Shown piece after piece: positions 28,201 through 36,885 of a stretch of DNA of 64,000 nt. The stretch spans positions 191,392-255,391 of the forward strand of contig NZ_PTJE01000002.1 in the NCBI RefSeq assembly GCF_002934445.1. Direction: 5' to 3'. The stretch comes from Nonlabens xylanidelens (GTDB lineage: Bacteria; Bacteroidota; Bacteroidia; Flavobacteriales; Flavobacteriaceae). Both the position numbers and the translations under genes were made by a program. The notes under the pieces are model-generated. The model saw only the letters and a list, made by a program, of their open reading frames with translations, made no database searches and was not told where the DNA came from. Within the stretch, counting starts at the first letter, position 1. Each line of letters begins with the position of its first letter.

Positions 28201-29863
28201 ATATATCACCTAATCCTATGGTGATAAAAGTATTAGGGTCAATACTTTTTGCCTGTTTTTGATTTAAAACATTACAGTCATCGCGACCTATACCGGTGAC
28301 ATTATAAGTAAAACCTGGGTGTAAAGTACTATTCCATAGATCATTACCATCAGAGTCTACATAAAAACCAGGCACATGTGGTAGACCTAGAGTCGTGTCA
28401 GGAAATAAACCTAGAGTTATACCAAATTTCATGGCTAGATAAGATTCTATACGCTTGCGGTCTACATCTGACTTACGCTCTGAATAGGACATTATTTCAA
28501 GAATATCTCCTGTATAACTAGGTCCAAAAAACTCTGACCTACCTAACCAATATCTTGAATTTAAAATATTATTGAAAGTGGCAAGATTTACTTCTTCTGA
28601 GAGAGATGGGTCTAAAGTTGCTCCCAAGTCTACACCATCCAGATATAAATCCATAGCATCTCCAGCTGCATTTAAACGAGCGTTAAAAATAACAGGTCGA
28701 TCATAAACTAATGTTGGATGTATAATGGCTTTACCATATTTGCCCTGTGCTCCTTGATTGTAGGCTACAATATCTTTAGAGGCTCCATATCGTGCAGAAG
28801 TATCATTAATTGAAACTCCAGTAATATCTTGATTTTGATCGTCTGAAGTATAGTCATCTCCTAAAAAAACATCTTCTGTAGCTCTTGCTGCACTAATAGT
28901 AGCAGTAGGATTTATAACTAAATAAATGTCTTTATTAAAAAAGCCAGATTTCCCAAACATAGACTTTGTTCCATCAAAAGATACTACAGGGTTAAAATTT
29001 GTATTATTAGCGACATTATCGTGGTAAGTAGGTTCGCTACCGTTAGTAGACTTGGCGTTAGTCCACTCTGCACTAATATTAGAAACAGGGACTAGTGTAG
29101 CACTATTAGTCCATTCACTAACTAAATCACCATCTGACAGACTATTCAATGTTTCTGCATTTAGCCATAATTCTAAATCTTCTTGGATTCCAGAACCACA
29201 AGCAGAATAATTATGATTTAATTGAGGATAACCAGTAATTTTAAAATTATCAAAAGCTACACCTACATTTTGAAAACTACCGTTACTATCAAAATTGACA
29301 CGAAAGTGGACGGCAGATTGATCATCAAAGGCTTGAGAAGGCAAGTCTATTGATGCAGTAAACCAACCACTGCTATTTCCTTGCCAAACACTACGATTAA
29401 CAGTTGCACCTGAAACAATAAAAGACCTAGAAGTATTATACCAATTAATAGCTTCATCATTTATTTTCCCTAATTTATGCCAGTTTACTCCATTATCATT
29501 GGTATACTCTATCTCCATTCCATCGTTAGTAAATGTATTTATGCTAATGTCTAACGATAAAATCAATCTTTCGTAACCTGTTAAATCAATATTAGGCGAT
29601 GTGGTAGAGATATTTGTATTGTTATTATAAAGACCAGAATTCATTCCTGTAAATTGATAACTAGTTATGCCACCAGCATGAGAACCAGTTGTACCTCTTT
29701 GAAAAGGTAAACCGCTAACTGTTTGGTAAGTCCATGCACTGTCTCCTAACCCTGTAGTAAAATCTGCATTAAAAACAGTGATCTGTCCATATGCAGGTAT
29801 CGCAAGGATTATCAGTAATCCTAATAGAAAACTTTTCTTTTTATTGAGTAATTTTTTAATCAT
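25223..29863 (-). CDS. Giant T9SS-exported LamG-domain surface protein (1546 residues)
   Basis: Signal peptide at 1-26. Residues about 28-210 form a jelly-roll module (FNADFTTGLGDSAWTYQ to VAFDNFKITG). About 225-480 is a second concanavalin-like region (DLELWLNAETLNSLSDGDLV), followed by YLAMKFGITLG and a GIGRDD...QKQ segment. A LamG domain starts at about 695 (ILFDGSDDYVAMDDE to DEIRIFS). A long repetitive-sheet region contains NYIFVGKPNNGDINL and NPYPSALDAHDFIS. The last about 80 residues are a type A sorting domain (LINMLGQQVRTYD, SGNYLIKMNTNLG, KVIIK). It is expected to be surface-exposed and may bind polysaccharide; that is inference. It is paralogous to the protein at 46161-51512 over most of its length. 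Confidence 0.88.
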   Translation of the reverse strand: MIKKLLNKKKSFLLGLLIILAIPAYGQITVFNADFTTGLGDSAWTYQTVSGLPFQRGTTGSHAGGITSYQFTGMNSGLYNNNTNISTTSPNIDLTGYERLILSLDISINTFTNDGMEIEYTNDNGVNWHKLGKINDEAINWYNTSRSFIVSGATVNRSVWQGNSSGWFTASIDLPSQAFDDQSAVHFRVNFDSNGSFQNVGVAFDNFKITGYPQLNHNYSACGSGIQEDLELWLNAETLNSLSDGDLVSEWTNSATLVPVSNISAEWTNAKSTNGSEPTYHDNVANNTNFNPVVSFDGTKSMFGKSGFFNKDIYLVINPTATISAARATEDVFLGDDYTSDDQNQDITGVSINDTSARYGASKDIVAYNQGAQGKYGKAIIHPTLVYDRPVIFNARLNAAGDAMDLYLDGVDLGATLDPSLSEEVNLATFNNILNSRYWLGRSEFFGPSYTGDILEIMSYSERKSDVDRKRIESYLAMKFGITLGLFPDTTLGLPHVPGFYVDSDGNDLWNSTLHPGFTYNVTGIGRDDCNVLNQKQAKSIDPNTFITIGLGDIYDTNHNNPNTFEDSGDFLMWGSTISTLNALPSPLEVNLGPSLVTTFTDVTERTWKFKEISQNANDIPEVKISVSTAGLASLPALVGNDAYVMIIADDKDFTTNIETKFLKTVGANQEAYHDFDNVKFVKFGVAHEVIEPRDILFDGSDDYVAMDDEVEFTGNYSISAWVNTNGSNDSNTNKTIVSKRANGVDGYHFYLTDDNRVAMTHNGVSTIMSNTALSNNVWRYVTFTYAGSTANIYIDGVLDITQDILSPINNDSRFCIGSRYVDKNTIVDNFSGSLDEIRIFSNSITQRELRFIMNQELEKSGTGIKGSVIPETITRNDISGMLWTDLEAYFNMNTYIGTHLNDASGNGHRGSLIQPDNFSINEQTAPLPYITTTDGNWNNDSSWVNGSVNFVPGARRVINGVNKVINWNIVEVDHEMVADNKNYKFLGLDVSSTGKLSTDNDRAIIVSHILTLDGFIDLQGESQLVQSRDSDLIPSTTGKIEIDQQGTSNTYDYNYWTSPVSIITDGVNNNGFDIASVLKDGTLIDNPRDITFTGTGVRDGAPGTASVAATISGRWLYKYGNTTSNTYANWEYAGPTGIQLAGEGWTMKGTGASGPIQNYIFVGKPNNGDINLDIDNGNDYLIGNPYPSALDAHDFISDNPDTDGTVYFWEHWGGDTHILASYQGGYATYNYSGGVGNATFGTSNPDVNQGGVPTKLPKRYIPVGQGFFVTGINDGGQIRFRNGQREFEKESDGESIFVAAPGSDPILSDGAINTSRDTRLKIRLGFDSSNLIHRQLLLTVDSLTTYQVDRGYDGRLLDEQIDDMSWIVNTDKLTIQGVPSIENGAALPLFIKLKDDSNFSITIDDLLNVLPTQNIFIRDNVLNTYVNLMNGDYTSPVLTAGTYEDRFSVVFTLPETLSNELEQLDETDLVVFTPNHVTEVHIKKPVEIEISDLYLINMLGQQVRTYDMTGKMGVLKLDVSQIASGNYLIKMNTNLGVVTKKVIIK

Positions 29864-30204
29864 ATCCCTATACTTTAAAACAAGTCAACAAGTATAAATA
29901 ATCGATGAACTACAAAAAAGCATTTCATTATGCTATGCATACACAATAATCAACTACCTTACCTAAAACACTGTATAACAGCAATATAGTTTAAATTTAA
30001 TTTTAAATATTCAGTTAAAAATACGTTTTTCATCGATAAAATGAGTAATAGTTAAGTTTTTATACGGTAAAACCTATTGTTAATTTTCCCTTTTTAAGTG
30101 AATAAAGAGAATGTATTACTCTCAAAAAGCATATAAAACGACATACCGTTTTAATTATCGATGAAATACGTAGTGGTTAATCAATTGTAAAAACAACACC
30201 ATAA
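29864..30204. other. AT-rich leader region of the large T9SS gene, 341 bp
   Basis: No gene is seen. It lies upstream of the minus-strand T9SS gene and downstream of the glycosyltransferase. It contains three ATCGAT-centred motifs: ATCGATGAA at 29901-29909, CATCGATAAAATGAG starting at 30031, and ATCGATGAA at 30157-30165. Similar motifs occur upstream of the paralogue at 46161. They could be operator sites. Confidence 0.5.
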
Positions 30205-31431
30205 TTAATAAGAATTATTCTTTAAATCGATCCATTTAGAAAGGTATTTGTAACGAGAATTTGAATGAAAATTTAGCATTTTTATAAAAAAATCATCCTT
30301 GCTTGATAAATCATTATTAACATTTGTTAAACTAGATATTTTAAATAATAACGCTTTCGCGAAAGCGGAATGGGAATAATTATTTTCTAAAATTCTTGAA
30401 GAACTATCGCTTAACTCATGCCATTTTCTAGGATTTTGATACAAGCTTATCACTTTACCTACATAAGCATCTATATCGTCCTCGGTAAAACCAAATTCTT
30501 GCTTACCATTAAACATTCCTTCGGCTGCTATTTGTGACATTGCTACTGGTGTAGCGGCATGCAAAGCGTCAAATATCTTACCCTTCAAACCTGCACCAAA
30601 ACGTAATGGAGCTAATAACAATCGATATTCCTGCAGTGTTTTAATAGCATTTGTTGCAAAACCTTTAACTATAAAACCTTGCTTAAGGTTGTGTAATTGT
30701 TCTATGCTTTGATTTTGATAAGCACCGTAAATATGTACTTCTACATCTGGTAATTGCTTTCTAATCTGTGGCCATATCTCATTTTTAAGATACAAGATAG
30801 AATCATAATTAGGTTGATGGAGAGAATTACCTATCATCACAACATTAGATCTCTCGTTAAAAGATTTAGGTAAAGAGGTTTTTAATTTATCAGCCTTATA
30901 TAAGAAAGGAATGTAAACTAGTTTATTTACCGGTATGTCAAAACTGTTTATCAAAACATCATGCTCTACCTTTGATATGATTATACTAAGATCACAGCGA
31001 TAAATAGCTGCAATTTCTCTTATGGCAGCATCATTATAAAAACTAACATCAGTCCCATTTTTAACAGCTACTTCCCTAGCCTTTCTTAAAAAATGTAAAT
31101 CTTCTGTATCTAGAATATGTAAAGTATCTGGACTGTTATCTTTTACTCGCCAGCTGTATTGCTCTTCGGTCATGAAGCGATCATATAACACTATATCAGG
31201 TCTTAATTCCTTTATATATTGATCAAAACTAGAGTCATTAAGCAAGATCTCTTTTTCAATAATATCTAAGGCTCCTAAATCTACAGAGTATGCCGATTTA
31301 AATCCTGCGCAACTAAAAATAACTTGATAACCATCTTCTTGAAAAACCTCTAATAACTGTAATATTCTATATCCTGCAGCAGTGGTTTGCGGTTCTGGCC
31401 AGTTTTTACCTATTACTAGTAGTTTTTTCAT
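30205..31431 (-). CDS. Glycosyltransferase, GT4-like
   Basis: A 408-residue protein of the GT-B fold. The N-terminal half has LLVIGKNWPEPQTTAAGYRILQLLEVF. The C-terminal half has VVMIGNSLHQPNYDSILYL, IWPQIRKQLPDVEVHIYGAYQ and the donor-site stretch LLAPLRFGAGLKGKIFDALHAATPVAMS. It would transfer a sugar from an activated donor to an unknown acceptor, probably a surface polysaccharide or protein. It stands alone rather than in a polysaccharide cluster. A palindrome copy near the C-terminus encodes SAFAKA. A TAACTTTG box lies four bases before the ATG. Confidence 0.85.
   Translation of the reverse strand: MKKLLVIGKNWPEPQTTAAGYRILQLLEVFQEDGYQVIFSCAGFKSAYSVDLGALDIIEKEILLNDSSFDQYIKELRPDIVLYDRFMTEEQYSWRVKDNSPDTLHILDTEDLHFLRKAREVAVKNGTDVSFYNDAAIREIAAIYRCDLSIIISKVEHDVLINSFDIPVNKLVYIPFLYKADKLKTSLPKSFNERSNVVMIGNSLHQPNYDSILYLKNEIWPQIRKQLPDVEVHIYGAYQNQSIEQLHNLKQGFIVKGFATNAIKTLQEYRLLLAPLRFGAGLKGKIFDALHAATPVAMSQIAAEGMFNGKQEFGFTEDDIDAYVGKVISLYQNPRKWHELSDSSSRILENNYSHSAFAKALLFKISSLTNVNNDLSSKDDFFIKMLNFHSNSRYKYLSKWIDLKNNSY
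30352..30367. repeat. Dispersed palindrome copy in the glycosyltransferase gene
   Basis: The 16-bp core, extended on the right to GCGGAA and degenerate on the left. It is read as SAFAKA on the coding strand. Confidence 0.9.
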
Positions 31432-31435
31432 TTTA

Positions 31436-31443
31436 CAAAGTTA
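31436..31443 (-). promoter_or_regulatory. -7 box for the glycosyltransferase
   Basis: TAACTTTG on the minus strand, then TAAA and ATG. It predicts a leaderless or nearly leaderless transcript. Confidence 0.45.
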
Positions 31444-31574
31444 GTTCTTAAGGAGAACTAGTGCGATAAAAGTTAAAATGTATATTTTCAAAATTACATT
31501 CTAGAGCTCAAAATCAATGAAATAACGATTTCTATTCTTTATTGTTGAAAAGCAAACTACCTAAAAGAAGATTA

Positions 31575-31608
31575 TTGATAAAAATCCGCTGTAAAATATT
31601 TACTTTAG
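31575..31608 (+). promoter_or_regulatory. Probable promoter of the parAB operon
   Basis: TTG (31575-31577), a 23-base spacer and TACTTTAG (31601-31608, one mismatch to TAnnTTTG), 23 bases before the parA ATG. Confidence 0.4.
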
Positions 31609-31631
31609 CGTTTTAAAATCATAAAGATTCC

Positions 31632-32396
31632 ATGGGTAAAATAATTGCTATAGCAAATCAAAAAGGTGGCGTAGGTAAAACAACTACAGCAGTTAATCTT
31701 GCAGCATGTCTAGGAGTATTAGAAAAGAAAGTATTGTTAATAGATGCAGATCCGCAGGCTAATGCTACTTCTGGACTAGGCTTAGACGTTGAAGAAATAG
31801 AACAAGGTACTTACCAACTTATTGAAAACTCTGTCCCTGCCGCAGACCTAGTGTTACAAACAGAATCTCCTAATGTAGATATTATACCTGCTCATATAGA
31901 TCTAGTGGCTATAGAAATAGAACTAGTAGACAAAGAGAGTCGTGAATACATGATGCGTACAGCACTTGCTAGCATTCAAGATAACTATGACTATATTATT
32001 ATAGACTGTGCTCCTTCACTAGGATTATTAACTTTAAATGCCCTTACTGCTAGTAATTCTGTTCTTATACCTATTCAATGTGAATACTTTGCACTAGAAG
32101 GTCTAGGTAAATTATTAAACACAGTAAAAAGTGTACAGAAAATCCATAATACAAATTTAGATATAGAAGGTCTATTACTAACTATGTACGACAGCAGGTT
32201 AAGGCTTTCTAATCAGGTAGTAGAAGAAGTAAATCAACATTTTGAAGGATTAACTTTTAAGACAATCATTCAACGTAATGTGCGTTTAAGTGAAGCACCT
32301 TCTTATGGTGAGAGCATTATTAATTATGACGCATCTAGTAAAGGATCTGAGAATTACCTGAGCCTTGCTAATGAACTTATACAGAAAAACGCTTAA
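31632..32396 (+). CDS. parA: Chromosome-partitioning ATPase ParA (Soj)
   Basis: ParA is a deviant Walker ATPase that binds DNA when ATP-bound and moves ParB-parS complexes during chromosome segregation. The 254 residues have the deviant Walker A KGGVGKTTTAVNLAACLG (from residue 10), LLIDADPQANATSGLG, YIIIDCAPSLGLLTLNAL and PSYGESIINYD. Absence of an N-terminal DNA-binding extension marks the chromosomal Soj type. It is followed by parB after 5 bp. Confidence 0.96.
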   Translation: MGKIIAIANQKGGVGKTTTAVNLAACLGVLEKKVLLIDADPQANATSGLGLDVEEIEQGTYQLIENSVPAADLVLQTESPNVDIIPAHIDLVAIEIELVDKESREYMMRTALASIQDNYDYIIIDCAPSLGLLTLNALTASNSVLIPIQCEYFALEGLGKLLNTVKSVQKIHNTNLDIEGLLLTMYDSRLRLSNQVVEEVNQHFEGLTFKTIIQRNVRLSEAPSYGESIINYDASSKGSENYLSLANELIQKNA

Positions 32397-32401
32397 GCAA
32401 A

Positions 32402-33298
32402 ATGGCCAAAGCAACTAAAAAACAAGCGCTAGGAAGAGGATTATCTGCTCTTTTAAAAGACCCTAGCAACGATATTAAATCTACTGCAGATAAAAATGCA
32501 GATAAGATAGTAGGTAACGTGATCGATCTTCCATTGAAGGATATCGACATGAACCCTTTTCAACCTAGAACTAGTTTTAATGAAGAGCAACTTAAAGAGC
32601 TGGCTTCTTCTATTAAAGAACTAGGTGTTATACAACCTATTACAGTACGTAAGAAAGGTTTTGGTAAATATGAACTAGTTTCTGGAGAACGTAGATGTCG
32701 TGCTTCTAAGTTATTAGGACTAGAAACTGTACCAGCATATGTACGTCTAGCAAACGATCAAGAATCACTAGAAATGGCACTGGTAGAAAATATCCAGCGT
32801 CAGGATTTAGATCCTATTGAAATAGCTCTTTCTTATCAAAGATTAATTGAAGAAATAGATCTTACACAAGAGCAAATGAGTGAGCGTGTAGGAAAATCTA
32901 GAAGTGCTATTGCAAACTACTTGCGCCTTTTAAAGTTAGACCCTATCATTCAGACAGGTATGAGAGATGGTTTTATCTCTATGGGACATGGACGTGCTTT
33001 AATCACTATAGACAGTCTGGACCAACAGCTAGATATATATCAAAAGGTATTGAGTGGTGGTCTTTCTGTAAGAGAAACTGAAAAAATGGTTAAGGAGTCT
33101 AAAACGGACTCGCTTCCGCGAAAGCAGACTAAAACGAAGTCCCTGCCAGAAAATATATCTCAAAAAACATCTGAGCTTAATTCTTTACTAGACACAAAAG
33201 TTACTACGACTATGTCAAGCAGTGGTAAAGGAAAAATTACTATTAACTATGCTTCTAAAGCGGACTTTGAACGCATTGTAAAGTTAATCAATGAGTAA
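32402..33298 (+). CDS. parB: Chromosome-partitioning protein ParB
   Basis: ParB is a CTP-dependent clamp that loads at parS and spreads. The 298 residues have a basic N-terminal ParA-interacting segment (KKQALGRGLSALLKD), the ParB domain (MNPFQPRTSFNEEQLKELASSIKELGV, SGERRCRASKLLG), a helix-turn-helix (LTQEQMSERVGKSRSAIANYLRLLKL) and a C-terminal dimer domain. The linker at about 230-256 has two near-copies, KTDSLPRKQ and KTKSLPENI; the first corresponds to a degenerate copy of the dispersed palindrome. It overlaps the next gene by 8 bases. Confidence 0.95.
   Translation: MAKATKKQALGRGLSALLKDPSNDIKSTADKNADKIVGNVIDLPLKDIDMNPFQPRTSFNEEQLKELASSIKELGVIQPITVRKKGFGKYELVSGERRCRASKLLGLETVPAYVRLANDQESLEMALVENIQRQDLDPIEIALSYQRLIEEIDLTQEQMSERVGKSRSAIANYLRLLKLDPIIQTGMRDGFISMGHGRALITIDSLDQQLDIYQKVLSGGLSVRETEKMVKESKTDSLPRKQTKTKSLPENISQKTSELNSLLDTKVTTTMSSSGKGKITINYASKADFERIVKLINE
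33111..33126. repeat. Degenerate palindrome copy in parB
   Basis: CGCTTCCGCGAAAGCA differs at two positions from the core. It lies in the variable linker of ParB and is read in the third frame as LPRKQ. Confidence 0.55.
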
Positions 33299-33875
33299 AT
33301 ACATAATTTACATAATACTTTTTATAGGCTTTGCTGGATTTGCACAAACACAGCCAGATCCTAACCCTAATTTTGGTCCATTACTTGTGGCACAGGATAG
33401 TGTTGCCACTGTATATGATGCAAACCGACCTGCAAAAGCTGCTTTTTATAGCGCTATTGTGCCAGGTTTAGGTCAGGCATACAATAAGAAGTATTGGAAA
33501 GTACCTCTTGCCCTAGCTGCAGTAGGTATTCCTATTTATGTGTATACAGTTAATGATAAAGAATACAATCGTTTAAGAGATGCTTTTAGAATACGTCTAG
33601 CTGGTGGTACAAATGATGAGTTCTCTAATGCAGACGGAACTCCCATAATAACTACAGAAGGGCTAGAAAGAGCGCAAAGAACCTCACAACGTAATAAAGA
33701 ATTAAGCCTTTTAATTACAGCAGGTCTATATGTATTGCAAATAATTGATGCAAACGTAGACGGGCATTTGAGCCAGTTTAGTGTAGATCGTAATTTAACT
33801 TTTCTACCTTATATGGATTACAACACACTAGCTATAGGTAACACCTACGGATTTAATCTCACCTATAATTTTTAA
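33291..33875 (+). CDS. DUF5683 family membrane protein
   Basis: A 194-residue protein with a signal peptide or first helix at 1-19 (KYIIYIILFIGFAGFAQT) and the DUF5683 core (AKAAFYSAIVPGLGQAYNKKYWKVPLALAA, then a helix GIPIYVYTV). A further hydrophobic stretch (LSLLITAGLYVLQIIDANV) precedes a C-terminal beta segment. It begins inside the parB stop region (8-base overlap) and ends one base before dapB, so it is firmly in the operon. Its biochemical role is unknown. Confidence 0.8.
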   Translation: MSKYIIYIILFIGFAGFAQTQPDPNPNFGPLLVAQDSVATVYDANRPAKAAFYSAIVPGLGQAYNKKYWKVPLALAAVGIPIYVYTVNDKEYNRLRDAFRIRLAGGTNDEFSNADGTPIITTEGLERAQRTSQRNKELSLLITAGLYVLQIIDANVDGHLSQFSVDRNLTFLPYMDYNTLAIGNTYGFNLTYNF

Positions 33876-33876
33876 T

Positions 33877-34578
33877 ATGAAAATTGCATTATTAGGATAT
33901 GGTAAAATGGGTAAAACCATTGAAAAAATAGCTCTAGAAAGAGGACATACTGTGGTTACTAGAATAGGTCGCAATGACTCTATGGAAGACATCACAAAGG
34001 CAGATGTTATTATAGAGTTTACTAGTCCAGAAAGCGTAATGAATAACCTCAAATATCTTATTCCTACTCAAATACCTATTATTTGCGGTACTACTGGGTG
34101 GAATGAAAATTTAGGCGAGGTAACTGATATGATTAAAGAACATAAATCAAGTATGGTTTATGCGTCTAACTTTAGTCTAGGAGTTAATATTTTCTTTGAA
34201 CTTAATAAAAAACTTGCCGCAATGATGAGTCAGTTCAAAGAATATGATGTTAAGATGCAAGAAATCCATCATACAGAAAAGAAAGATGCGCCTAGTGGTA
34301 CGGCTATAACTTTATTTGAAGGACTAGCAAAAAGCGTAAGCAAAGAAAACTGGCATTTAGGAACAGATCTCAAAGAAGATTCTGTTTCAATTGAAGCTTT
34401 GAGAGAAGAAGATGTCAAAGGAACTCACAGCGTTACCTATCAAAACGAAATAGATAGTATAGAAATAACTCACACCGCACATACTAGAGATGGTTTTGCA
34501 TTAGGTAGTGTTATAGCTGCAGAGTGGATTATTAATAAAAAAGGAATTTACACAATGAAAGATGTTTTAGGGTTATAA
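33877..34578 (+). CDS. dapB: 4-hydroxy-tetrahydrodipicolinate reductase
   Basis: DapB reduces the dihydrodipicolinate precursor with NAD(P)H in the lysine/meso-DAP pathway. The 233 residues are shorter than the about 270 of proteobacterial enzymes, as is common in Bacteroidota. Visible motifs are LLGYGKMGKTIEK (nucleotide binding), CGTTGWNENL, the catalytic region MQEIHHTEKKDAPSGTA and HTAHTRDGFALGSV. It lies one base after the DUF5683 gene. Confidence 0.95.
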   Translation: MKIALLGYGKMGKTIEKIALERGHTVVTRIGRNDSMEDITKADVIIEFTSPESVMNNLKYLIPTQIPIICGTTGWNENLGEVTDMIKEHKSSMVYASNFSLGVNIFFELNKKLAAMMSQFKEYDVKMQEIHHTEKKDAPSGTAITLFEGLAKSVSKENWHLGTDLKEDSVSIEALREEDVKGTHSVTYQNEIDSIEITHTAHTRDGFALGSVIAAEWIINKKGIYTMKDVLGL

Positions 34579-34617
34579 TAATCTCTACAACTATCTATCA
34601 TACTACAATATAACAAT

Positions 34618-36258
34618 ATGAATTGGACAGAATGGTTAATCGTATTTATCTTAATCCAGTTAGTTCACGGATTAGGAACCTGGAAAATGTATGTCGCTGC
34701 AGGTTTTAAAGCATGGCAAGCATTTGTACCTGTATTTAATGCGGTTACATTAATGAAAATAATGAATAGACCATGGTGGTGGACTATTTTACTTTTCTTA
34801 CCGGTAGTAAACCTTTTAATGTTTATAGTTATATGGGTAGATACCTTGAGATCCTTTGGTTACAATAAAGCGATAGATACGACTCTAGGAGTGGTGACTT
34901 TTGGTTTTTATATCTATTACATCAACTACACGCAACCACTTAATTATATACATGATAGAAGTTTAGACCCTAGAACTAGTGCTGGAGAATGGACTAATTC
35001 TATTCTATTTGCAGTAATAGCAGCAACTATAGTTCACACCTATGTAATGCAACCATTTATTATTCCTACTTCTTCATTAGAAAAAACATTGCTTACAGGT
35101 GATTTTCTTTTTGTAAGTAAATTCCATTACGGTGCTAGATTACCTATGACTCCTATCGCCGCACCTATGGTACACGATACCATTCCTGTCTTAGGAGTAA
35201 AAAGCTATCTAGCAAGACCACAGTTACCATACACTAGAATACCTGGTTTTCAAAAAATAGAACGCAATGACATCGTGGTATTTAACTATCCTACAGATAC
35301 CATTAATTCTTATCCTAATGACGATGGTAAATACCATTACAAACCTATTGATAAGAAATCTAATTATGTAAAGAGATGTGTTGCTATAGCTGGTGATACC
35401 ATGTCTATGAAAGATGGTGTTATATACATTAATGGTGAAGAACTTATTTTACCAGAACGTGCCAGACCACAGCATATTTATAGCGTAATCACAACAAGAT
35501 TAGATCTTATGGCAGATCAAGCTTATATGATCGAGAAATATGATATAACTGAAAACATATATCAGCCAGATAGAGATGCTAATCCTAACAAACTACAATT
35601 AACAGCAACAGATAAAGCCATCGAGCAGCTTACTAAGGATGGTATTATCACGTCTGCCGAAATGCGAAATCAAGAACTAGCAACACCTTATCGCAAAGAT
35701 TTAAGAGACCGCAATGACATATCTACTATATACAATAAGCCCAATGCTTTTCCATATGATGGTAGATTATCTAACAATAATGATGACCGCGATCCATTTT
35801 TAATTCCTGCCGAAGGTATGACCGTAGACATCGACTACAAAAACATCTCTTACTTTGAGAGAATCATTGAAGTTTATGAAGGTAGTGAGATGAATATCTT
35901 TAACGATATAACTCTTAAAGGAAATAAAGTGTTACTAAATGGCCAGCCTCTTACCTCTTATACATTTAAGCAAGATTATTACTGGCTCATGGGTGATAAT
36001 CGTGATAATAGTCTAGATAGTAGATTCTGGGGTTATGTACCATTTAATCACGTAGTTGGTAAACCAGTATTTGTATGGATGAGTTATGACGGTAATAAAT
36101 CATTTACGTCTGCATTTAGGTTTGAAAGAATGTTTACTACAGTAAATGGATCTGGACAGCCTACTTCTTACTTAGTTTATTTCTTAGTAGTATTAGGTGG
36201 TTACTTTGTGGTTAAAAAGATCATGAGTAATAAGAAAAAGAATCAGGAAAACTCTTAA
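34618..36258 (+). CDS. lepB: Signal peptidase I, long Bacteroidota form
   Basis: It cleaves signal peptides of exported proteins at the outer face of the inner membrane. It is unusually long at 546 residues. An N-terminal region of about 110 residues with several hydrophobic helices (a DUF5684-like region) precedes the usual transmembrane helix and catalytic domain. The serine motif is PTSSLEKTLLTGD, with S153 as probable nucleophile where the common form is S-M-x-P-T; the lysine is K252 in YVKRCVAIAGD. A roughly 200-residue insertion precedes the C-terminal MGDNRDNSLDSRFWG motif and a last transmembrane helix. It sits between dapB and the WbqC-family gene. Confidence 0.92.
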   Translation: MNWTEWLIVFILIQLVHGLGTWKMYVAAGFKAWQAFVPVFNAVTLMKIMNRPWWWTILLFLPVVNLLMFIVIWVDTLRSFGYNKAIDTTLGVVTFGFYIYYINYTQPLNYIHDRSLDPRTSAGEWTNSILFAVIAATIVHTYVMQPFIIPTSSLEKTLLTGDFLFVSKFHYGARLPMTPIAAPMVHDTIPVLGVKSYLARPQLPYTRIPGFQKIERNDIVVFNYPTDTINSYPNDDGKYHYKPIDKKSNYVKRCVAIAGDTMSMKDGVIYINGEELILPERARPQHIYSVITTRLDLMADQAYMIEKYDITENIYQPDRDANPNKLQLTATDKAIEQLTKDGIITSAEMRNQELATPYRKDLRDRNDISTIYNKPNAFPYDGRLSNNNDDRDPFLIPAEGMTVDIDYKNISYFERIIEVYEGSEMNIFNDITLKGNKVLLNGQPLTSYTFKQDYYWLMGDNRDNSLDSRFWGYVPFNHVVGKPVFVWMSYDGNKSFTSAFRFERMFTTVNGSGQPTSYLVYFLVVLGGYFVVKKIMSNKKKNQENS

Positions 36259-36264
36259 TAATCT

Positions 36265-36885
36265 ATGGCTATGAATGATTTGATTATTCATCCCTCCTAC
36301 TTTGTGGATGTCATTACACTCATTCATATACATCATGCTCAGAATATTATTCTCGAGCAGCAGGATAGTTATGTAAAACAAACTTATAGAAACAGATGTT
36401 ACATTGCTGCAGCAAATGGTAAACTAGCACTTAACATTCCTATTGTTCATCAAAAAAAAGGACATTCTGTACTGTACAGTTCGATAGAAATAGATAATTC
36501 ACAAGCCTGGGCTTCTACGCATTTAAAGAGTATAAAGAGTGCTTATTACAGTAGTCCCTATTTTGAATATTATCAAGACGACCTAGAAGAATTATTTAAG
36601 GAAATACCATCTTCATTATTAGAGTGGAATATAAAAACCCTTCATTTTTTGATGCACCATCTTCAAATAGATCGCACTATAAATAGAGTTGTTAATTATG
36701 AGGATAACGCACTTGCAAAAAGACTCATTACGGCCAAAGGTGATGCCTTATTTCAACTAGACTCATACATTCAGGTATTTCAAGAAAAGCATGGTTTTAC
36801 ACAACCATTAAGTGGCTTAGATCTATTATTTAATCTAGGACCTGCAGCTGGCAGTTATCTTAAAAAACAATACCATAAATTATAA
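36265..36885 (+). CDS. WbqC-like family protein
   Basis: A 206-residue protein matching the WbqC family: HPSYFVDVITLIHIHHAQNIILEQQDSYVKQTYRNRCYI and LNIPIVH near the N-terminus, then WASTHLKSIKSAYYSSPYFEYY. WbqC members occur in polysaccharide loci and are proposed to modify sugars, but their activity is not established. It lies 6 bp after lepB and ends directly before the DUF1853 gene. The ATG at 36271 is an alternative start. Confidence 0.85.
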   Translation: MAMNDLIIHPSYFVDVITLIHIHHAQNIILEQQDSYVKQTYRNRCYIAAANGKLALNIPIVHQKKGHSVLYSSIEIDNSQAWASTHLKSIKSAYYSSPYFEYYQDDLEELFKEIPSSLLEWNIKTLHFLMHHLQIDRTINRVVNYEDNALAKRLITAKGDALFQLDSYIQVFQEKHGFTQPLSGLDLLFNLGPAAGSYLKKQYHKL

